A stretch of DNA of 64,000 nucleotides from CAWCPR01 sp963797475 (lineage in GTDB: Bacteria; Chloroflexota; Anaerolineae; Anaerolineales; UBA4823). A model generated the notes under the pieces. The model saw nothing but the letters and a program-made list of their open reading frames with translations. It searched no databases and had not been told where the DNA came from. A program made the position numbers and the translations under genes. The stretch covers positions 1,116,001 through 1,180,000 of the forward strand of contig CAWCPR010000003.1 in assembly GCA_963797475.1 (NCBI GenBank). Direction: 5' to 3'. The number at the start of each line of letters is the position of its first letter. Within the stretch, counting starts at the first letter, position 1. Below, in pieces: positions 58,392 to 64,000 of the stretch.

Positions 58392-59375
58392 CTATGGGCT
58401 TACCATGATCTCTATACTGGACAGGTGGGTCATGGTCGAGATATTCTCGCCGCCCTCATAAACGCTCAAACGAACCGGCGTCAGCTTAGATACCGAGTAG
58501 GGCACTTCGGCTGCGAATTCAGCGAAGCCGGCCTCTCCCGGGACACCTACTCCGATCTGGCGAAAGCCGACAATCTGGTTTTTCGCATCGCGCAGCTCGG
58601 CCATTAATGGCAAGGCTGTGTTGGGACGGGCAATCCCGGAAACCAGCAGCTTCCCCCCCTGGATGAGGGTCTTTACCTTCGGCTGTTCGATAACGATGGT
58701 CTCTATCAAAGCGTCGGAAGGGTTGATGTCCGCCTCGCCGACTGAAAGGAGGATCATGTCGACCGAATTCAAAGCGACGATCCGCCCGCCTTCATCCTCG
58801 GTGCTGATCACCAGCCGGCCTACTTCGGCAGCGGCCGATATTTCAAAATCCAGATCCAGGGAAATGTTAACTCTGGCCCCAGGGAGGACATTATATACCT
58901 TGATCTGGCGCACGAGCAGGCGACCATCTTCGCCGTACAGCTCCAGGCGCACCTTTCCCCCAGCGCCGGGCTTGAGGTAACCGGCTACATGCAACGGCGT
59001 GATCACACGTGAAAGGTCCCCAGGCTTGAAAATCTGTATGTCCGCGACCGGGATCTCCGGGGTTGGTGTGCCGCTAGGAGTGGGTTCTTGAGTGAGCGGG
59101 AAGGGGGTTGCGCTTGGCCTGGTGGAAGTCGCCGTCTTGGAAGGCAGCGCGGTTGGCGTTTCAGACGGGGTTGGCGACACGACCTGATCTGGGGCTTCAT
59201 TATGCGAAACCGCAGCCTGTCTGCTCGCCCCAGCTTCCACCGTTAGCGCAATCGCGGTCGGCAGGAATTGCGCCGGCAGTGGGGTCGGCAGCTCGCTTTC
59301 AGTGAGCCCCGAACAAGCCACACAAACGGTGAGGAGATATGCAGATAAAGCGAAAAAGCGAGGGCGTTTCATCAT
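58392..59375 (-). CDS. Exported lipoprotein with Thr/Pro-rich linker and beta-sandwich region
   Basis: A 327-aa protein. The start MMKRPRFFALSAYLLTVCVAC ends in a lipobox-like VCVAC, then a long Thr/Ser/Pro-rich linker (residues 65-115: PTPSETPTALPS). The C-terminal 210 residues look all-beta (IQIFKPGDLSRVITPLHVAG, KVRLELYGEDGRLLVRQI, KLLVSGIARPN), like Ig-type modules. No catalytic motif. The family is unknown; surface location is predicted. Confidence 0.7.
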   Translation of the reverse strand: MMKRPRFFALSAYLLTVCVACSGLTESELPTPLPAQFLPTAIALTVEAGASRQAAVSHNEAPDQVVSPTPSETPTALPSKTATSTRPSATPFPLTQEPTPSGTPTPEIPVADIQIFKPGDLSRVITPLHVAGYLKPGAGGKVRLELYGEDGRLLVRQIKVYNVLPGARVNISLDLDFEISAAAEVGRLVISTEDEGGRIVALNSVDMILLSVGEADINPSDALIETIVIEQPKVKTLIQGGKLLVSGIARPNTALPLMAELRDAKNQIVGFRQIGVGVPGEAGFAEFAAEVPYSVSKLTPVRLSVYEGGENISTMTHLSSIEIMVSP

Positions 59376-59473
59376 TCGGGCGGTCTACAGGATCGCGCGT
59401 TGGCGTTCAACCGGCCTTCATATTCGACCGCCTCATCCAGCGACTTCCCGCCTTTCTTCGCGCCTGTTTTCCT

Positions 59474-59842
59474 TCAAACTGCAGATGTGTAACGTTGGAT
59501 GACGTCTAACAGTGCCTGCAGCCGGATGGGTTTACACACATAATCTTTTGCACCGGCCTGGATCGCCCGCTCCTGGGCGCCTATTTCAGGTCCGGCCGAA
59601 AGCATCAGCATCGGGATATCGGTGGTTGCCGGTTGGGCGCGCAGCGAGCTCACCAGCTCCAAACCGTCCATATCTGGCAGCATCATGTCGATGAAAATCA
59701 AGTCCGGGCAGTGCTCGGCGGCCTTTGTCAGCGCCTCCTGAGCCGTGCCTGCCAGGATCGCCTGGTGTCCAAAAAGCTGCACCGCGTGGGTAAGAGTCTC
59801 TAGTGTCAGTGGATCATCGTCGACGAATAGTATACGGGCCAT
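59474..59842 (-). CDS. Single-domain response regulator
   Basis: A 122-aa REC domain only. Acidic pair ILFVDDDPLT (Asp8-Asp10 region), phosphorylation site Asp in LIFIDMMLPDMDG near residue 52, Ser in MLMLSAG and Lys in AKDYVCKPIR near residue 103 are all present, so it can be phosphorylated. There is no output domain and no adjacent histidine kinase; it must signal by protein contacts. AAGGAAAA precedes the ATG. Confidence 0.93.
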   Translation of the reverse strand: MARILFVDDDPLTLETLTHAVQLFGHQAILAGTAQEALTKAAEHCPDLIFIDMMLPDMDGLELVSSLRAQPATTDIPMLMLSAGPEIGAQERAIQAGAKDYVCKPIRLQALLDVIQRYTSAV

Positions 59843-59933
59843 TTTTCCTTAGAAACAACATCCTTCAAGCAAAGTGGGCAAAAATATAACCCTATGGTAA
59901 CACAGCCTTTTGCATCTTGACCCAACATTTCAG

Positions 59934-61049
59934 TTAACCCGCCGTTCTTCCTAAATCCGCCCACACCTGCAGCTTGGTCCTGATCCTGCGAACCACCTCA
60001 TCGGTAAATTCGCTGGTCGTCAGCGAGCCGCCCAGGTCGATGGTAGCACGGCCCTCATAAACGGCCTCAAATACAGATTCGTAAATCGCACGAGAAGCGC
60101 TTTCAGCCTCGGGAGAAGGGATATAAGTCAGCACGCCTGCCCCCGCCAGGATCATCGCCATCGGATTGGCGATGTTCTTGCCTTCCAGCGTGGGGGCGGT
60201 GCCGTGCGGCGCTTCCGCCATAACCACCCGGACATCGGCCAATTCGCCTGCAAACCCCAATACCAGGCTTTCCGATCCGGCGATACTGCCAAACATCTGC
60301 AGAACCATATCGGAAAGCAGGTCGCCATCGCGATTGAGGGTTGGGATCACCAAAGATTCTCCGCTGGTTTTCAAGAGCAGGGCGAAGGTGGCGTCGATCA
60401 ACAGCGGCTCGTAAGCGACCCCCGGGTGGCGCCGGGCGGCAGCATCCAATTCTTCTTTGAACATGCCCTCATAAACCGGGCTGACCGTATATTTCGGGCC
60501 TCCAAAAACGCGCGCACCCAGCCGCTCGGCAAGCTGGAAGGAGAAATCGGCCACACACCTGCAGGTAATGCGGCTGATACGGGAGGTGCGGTATGCGATT
60601 TCGTCGCCGTCTTGCGCCTTCTCCCGCCATTCCTTGGCGCCGTAAGCGTCGTCGACTGCCATACGAACCACGGCGATCGGCGCATGCACGCCCGCCACAG
60701 GGTGTACACGTGGCAGCCTGCGGCCAATGCGCAGGATGACCTTACCGTCGATTTCATCCCTCAGCAGTGCATTTGGACTGCCAACATCCTCCGCTGCCTC
60801 AGGAGTGATCGTGGCGGCTTTAAGACCCAGGCCGGTCTCGCACATGGCGCGGGCGGCTTCATAAACGACCTGGTTTTTCGTCTTGCGGCGGTTCTCCAGG
60901 CTGAGATCAAAATGGTGAAAAGAAAGGTCCAGGCCTATCAATTCCGGGGCCAAGACGCGCAGCCCCTGCTGCAGCAGCTCTTCACCGGTCTGGTCGCCGT
61001 GCATTACGACGATCGTACGGCTGGACGGTAAAGCTGCATGATCTGACAT
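59934..61049 (-). CDS. Isocitrate/isopropylmalate dehydrogenase-family protein
   Basis: A 371-aa beta-decarboxylating dehydrogenase homologue. VVMHGDQTGEELLQQGLRVL replaces the typical GDGIGPEV start, GLGLKAATITPEAAEDVGSPN fits the substrate-binding region, and AEAPHGTAPTLEGKNIANPMAMILAGA is the strong family signature. Cofactor and substrate specificity (isocitrate, 3-isopropylmalate, homoisocitrate or other) are not clear, and no leu or lys genes are adjacent. Start at 61049 chosen to avoid overlap with the M32 gene; 61100 is possible. Confidence 0.8.
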   Translation of the reverse strand: MSDHAALPSSRTIVVMHGDQTGEELLQQGLRVLAPELIGLDLSFHHFDLSLENRRKTKNQVVYEAARAMCETGLGLKAATITPEAAEDVGSPNALLRDEIDGKVILRIGRRLPRVHPVAGVHAPIAVVRMAVDDAYGAKEWREKAQDGDEIAYRTSRISRITCRCVADFSFQLAERLGARVFGGPKYTVSPVYEGMFKEELDAAARRHPGVAYEPLLIDATFALLLKTSGESLVIPTLNRDGDLLSDMVLQMFGSIAGSESLVLGFAGELADVRVVMAEAPHGTAPTLEGKNIANPMAMILAGAGVLTYIPSPEAESASRAIYESVFEAVYEGRATIDLGGSLTTSEFTDEVVRRIRTKLQVWADLGRTAG

Positions 61050-61065
61050 TTCAGCCGCTTCGAAA

Positions 61066-62592
61066 TCAATCACCCGGATGCGGCACGGTCTGGACTCCAT
61101 AAAGCTCTCCGAATTTGGATCGCAGGTAGTCCATATACGGGGACGGGTCGATCTTGGAGCCAGTGATCCGTTGTACCAAATCCTGAGGCTCGAACTTTCT
61201 GCCGTGCCGGTGCACCTTCTCGCGCAGCCAACCTAAAAGGACTACGAACTCGCCGCTTCGAATCTGATCATCCAGGTCGGGGATATCCGAGCGAATGGAT
61301 TTCCACAATTGGGCGGAGACCAGGTTTCCCAGGGCGTAGGTGGAAAAATAGCCGATGCCCCCTCCGGACCAATGAACATCCTGCAGCACACCCAATGCAT
61401 CGTTGGGCGGGCGGACGCCCAGATATTCTTCCATTCGAGCGTTCCAAGCTTCAGGGAGATCGCCCACTTTCAGCTCACCCTCCATTAAGGCGATTTCCAG
61501 CTCCAAACGCAGCATGATATGCAGATTATACGTCGCTTCATCCGCCTCGACACGGATCAGAGAAGGTTCGACTTTATTGAACCCTTTGTAAAAGGTTTCC
61601 ATATCGATATTTCCGAACTGGTCCGGGAAGCTTGCCTGCAGACGCGGGTAGAAATATTCCCAAAACGGCAGAGATCGCCCAACCAGGTTTTCCCACAAGC
61701 GGGACTGTGATTCGTGGATGGCGAGTGAGGCTCCGTTTGCCAGCGGCGTGCGGTCAAGCGATTTGGCGATGCCCTGGTCGTACATTGCATGCCCGGCCTC
61801 GTGCATGCTGCTGGCCAACGCTGAGCTGAAGTAATTTGGAAAATAGCGGGTCGTGATGCGAACGTCATCGATGCCAAACCCGGCAGTGAACGGGTGCACC
61901 GTTTTGTCCAGCCGGCCGCGCTTCCAATCGAAGCCGAATTTCGTTATAACCTCTACACTGAAATCCTGCTGCTTCTCTTCCGGGAAGGATTGGTGCAAAA
62001 AGGAATCGTCAATTTGCGGCTGCGAAACGATCGCTTAAATCAAGGCGACCTGTTGAGGCCGTAATGCCGCAAAGATCGCTTTGACCTCCTCGGTTTTCAT
62101 TCCCGGCTCATAATCGTCTAACAGCGGATCGTAAACATGATCGTAAGGCTCGAAGAAGGAGGCGTAGCGCCGGCGCAAGTCAACGACTTTTTCCAGGTGA
62201 GGTTGGAACTTGGCGAAGTCGTCCTGCGCCCGCGCCTGCTCCCATGCCTGATAAGCGAGAGTCGTGACCTGGGCTTCTTCGGCCACGAACTCCGGCGGAA
62301 CCCTCGAGGATTTCTCATACTCACGAGCGGTCACACGGATCAAACAGGCATCGTCTAAGTCGGGGTCCAATTGCTCGGCAAACGGCCGCAGCGTATCCAA
62401 AAGCTCCCCTATTTCTCGGGAAGTGAACTTAACGTGAGCCAGCCGGCTCAGGGTCGAATATTGGTTCCCGCGGTCTTGGGCGCCTCCAGGAGGCATATAG
62501 GTCTGCTGATCCCAACCAAGCAAACCGATTACGTGATAGAGATCGGATACTTCGGCCAAAATTAATTTAAGTTGTTCCAGTTTCTTTTCCAT
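61066..62592 (-). pseudogene. M32 carboxypeptidase Taq gene interrupted by an in-frame TAA
   Basis: The reading frame is a full M32 metallocarboxypeptidase (about 508 codons) with one TAA at 62037-62035 between the N-terminal 185 residues (ending ALRPQQVALI) and the catalytic part (starting AIVSQPQIDDSFLHQSFPE). The zinc motif HEAGH and the family signature IHESQSRLWEN are intact downstream. All else is in one frame, so one base (for instance CAA to TAA) separates it from an intact gene. It is a real nonsense mutation or a sequence error. TAA is not a known recoding codon here. Confidence 0.85.
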
Positions 62593-62689
62593 AGCTCGTC
62601 CTTTTTTAATAATTCAAACATCTTCAAAATAAGCCGGGGGAATGCCCCGCTTTTTTGAGAAGCTACAATCTATCGTATTGGGTAATCAG

Positions 62690-63631
62690 TTAAACGACCT
62701 TCCAGCGCAAAGGCATTCCGCTCAATGCAGCCAGCACTTCATGGGCGATGTCCTCGGCGGCGCGCGCCTGCGCCTCAAGCGTCTGGGCGCCGATGTGGGG
62801 CGTGGCGATCACGTTCGGGTGGGCCACCAGGGCTGTCAAGCCTGGCGGCTCGTTGGCGAACACGTCCAGGGCAGCCCCAGCCACCTGCCCGCTCTCCAAC
62901 GCGCCCAGCAGGGCCGTTTCATCGATCACCCCGCCTCGAGCCGTGCACACCAGTCGCACGCCGCGCTTCATCTGCGCCAGGGTCTGTCCATCGATCATGC
63001 CACGCGTCTCCGGGGTCAGCGGAACATGCAGGCTGAGAAAATCCGCCCGGGCGTACAGATCCGCAAGCGAGACCGGTTCAGCCCCACGCCGTCTGATCTC
63101 CTCGGCCGAGAGAAATGCGTCATGGCTGATCACGTGCATCCCTAACGCCGCGCAGCGATAGGCCACCGCGCTGCCGATATTGCCCGTTCCCAATAACCCG
63201 AGCACTTTTCCACTCAGCTCGATCCCCACCAGGCTGCTTTTCAGCCATTGACCGGTCTTCATGCTGGCGTCCGCGCCTGGGATCTTGCGGGCCAAAGCCA
63301 GAATAAAACTCAGGGTCAATTCGGCCACTGCCTGGGAAGTCGAGGTCGGCGCATTCACCACTGTCACGTTGTGTTTGTTGGCGGCAGCCAGGTCAATGTT
63401 GTCAACCCCGACGCCGGCGCGGCCGACAACTTTCAATTTGACGGCGGCATCGAAAACCTGGGCGCTCACCCGAGTCCGGCCGCGCACGATCATGGCGTCA
63501 TATTCGCCGGCGATATGGAGGAGTTCTTCAACCGATATCCCACCACGGTCATCCACACTTGCGCCAGCACAAAGGATTTCTTGTCCGGTTTCTTCCAGTC
63601 CATCCGTGAGGAGGATCTTCCAATTGGGCAT
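62690..63631 (-). CDS. serA: D-3-phosphoglycerate dehydrogenase-like 2-hydroxyacid dehydrogenase
   Basis: A 313-aa NAD-dependent dehydrogenase without the C-terminal ACT/ASB domains of long SerA forms. VVGRAGVGVDNID, the Rossmann motif VLGLLGTGNIGSAVA near residue 144, catalytic Arg in VCTARGGVIDE, Glu in VFANEPPG and His in TPHIGAQT are present. A serA role would supply phosphoserine, which fits a CysO/CysM-type cysteine route, but other D-2-hydroxyacids are possible. Confidence 0.85.
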   Translation of the reverse strand: MPNWKILLTDGLEETGQEILCAGASVDDRGGISVEELLHIAGEYDAMIVRGRTRVSAQVFDAAVKLKVVGRAGVGVDNIDLAAANKHNVTVVNAPTSTSQAVAELTLSFILALARKIPGADASMKTGQWLKSSLVGIELSGKVLGLLGTGNIGSAVAYRCAALGMHVISHDAFLSAEEIRRRGAEPVSLADLYARADFLSLHVPLTPETRGMIDGQTLAQMKRGVRLVCTARGGVIDETALLGALESGQVAGAALDVFANEPPGLTALVAHPNVIATPHIGAQTLEAQARAAEDIAHEVLAALSGMPLRWKVV

Positions 63632-63740
63632 TCACGCAACTCCAGAGGTTCGTAATTGAATTAACCCCAATCCCTGCGCCAATCAAGGCGCATATGATTC
63701 TACTCGATTAATCTGGGAAATCGGCTAATCTCTCCGATAA

Positions 63741-63853
63741 ATCGGTTCTTCAGGGAATGCTGTGAGAGAGTCCAGATTTGGGGTGTAAGCGTGCGGCCGC
63801 ACGCTTACACCCCAAATCTGGTATACCACACCAGAATTTCCCAGAGAGCCGAT
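63741..63853. repeat. Long inverted repeat with a perfect 50-bp palindromic core
   Basis: Positions 63772-63821 read the same on both strands, centred on GCGGCCGC (63793-63800); half-site CCAGATTTGGGGTGTAAGCG. Outside it the symmetry continues imperfectly: ATCGGTTCTTCAGGGAA (63741-63757) mirrors TTCCCAGAGAGCCGAT (63838-63853). It lies in the 302-bp gap between the divergent serA-like and cutA genes, upstream of both, so it is not a transcription terminator for a gene in the window. Confidence 0.8.
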
Positions 63854-63933
63854 AAATCACAAATCACAGCAACCGTTTTACAATATAGTAGCACGACGAA
63901 TCATTTCAATACGAAATTGGAGGAGGAATTGTG

Positions 63934-64000
63934 ATGAACCGCACCCCGATCATTGTCATGGTCACGGCGCCTTCAAGAGACACAGGCCAGCAGATCGCCG
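63934..64000 (+). CDS. cutA: CutA-type divalent-cation tolerance protein, 5' part only
   Basis: The first 22 codons of a gene cut by the window end. MNRTPIIVMVTAPSRDTG followed by QQIA matches the start of the CutA1 family (VLVTAPDREEARRIA-like). AGGAGG at 63921-63926 supports the ATG at 63934. CutA forms a trimer related to PII proteins; its physiological role remains debated. Confidence 0.75.
   Translation, partial: MNRTPIIVMVTAPSRDTGQQIA

Overview
The window is a gene-dense bacterial chromosome segment without rRNA, tRNA, CRISPR, insertion sequence or prophage. The gene set suggests an Anaerolineae-like member of the Chloroflexota (inference, no marker tree run). Pointers are an F420-type LLM oxidoreductase, Thr/Pro-rich exported linkers, a DUF389-SH3 protein, zinc-ribbon and TPR membrane proteins, and several -10 boxes only 6-9 nt from start codons, as expected for leaderless mRNAs.

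Layout. 1-6.3 kb: a partial MFS transporter and trmD on the minus strand, two related TPR membrane proteins, then groES-groEL behind a sigma70 promoter and a perfect CIRCE operator. 6.4-11.6 kb: RNase J with a structured leader, then pcm, an F420-dependent oxidoreductase, an M42 peptidase and a thioesterase. 11.6-28.3 kb: mixed housekeeping and membrane genes (CopD-like, MFS, zinc ribbon, YbaK, moaA, HAD, DUF92, a frameshifted PH-like protein, SIMPL, DUF389-SH3, clpC, CNBD, NifU-type, phosphoesterase), with gaps carrying a dispersed palindromic repeat. 28.3-35.4 kb: ferritin, gamma-glutamyltransferase, selD, an SPFH protein, a PyrK/PyrD-like pair, dtd and a SelW-like gene. selD and the SelW-like gene both read through an in-frame UGA at the known selenocysteine position, so the organism should make selenocysteine.

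35.4-42.1 kb: a Memo-like protein, a CBS-domain membrane protein, priA, a membrane protein and a phosphoribosyltransferase. 42.2-48.3 kb: a polyphosphate operon (PPK2, PPK2, PPK1, and a protein joining an HTH, a degenerate Ppx-type HD region and a CHAD domain). 48.4-53.0 kb: an eight-heme cytochrome c with a polytopic membrane partner, then an ECF-like sigma factor and a membrane-anchored DUF5667/5666-type protein. 53.1-58.4 kb: cysteine synthesis from a sulfur-carrier protein (cysM, M67/Mec-like peptidase, DUF3303, MoaD/ThiS-like carrier, MoeB-rhodanese). Ahead of cysM are a sigma70 promoter, a Shine-Dalgarno-led peptide MKTCMCLGRGL and a large hairpin ending in a T run, which together look like a cysteine attenuator. 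kamA lies upstream. 58.4-64 kb: a lipoprotein, a response regulator, an isocitrate/isopropylmalate dehydrogenase homologue, an M32 carboxypeptidase broken by an in-frame TAA, a serA-like dehydrogenase, a 50-bp perfect palindrome and the start of cutA.

The strongest unexplained signals are the two UGA-recoded genes, the cysteine leader, the HTH-HD-CHAD protein in the polyphosphate operon, three DnaA-like boxes spaced exactly 21 bp, the 50-bp palindrome and the dispersed repeat family.
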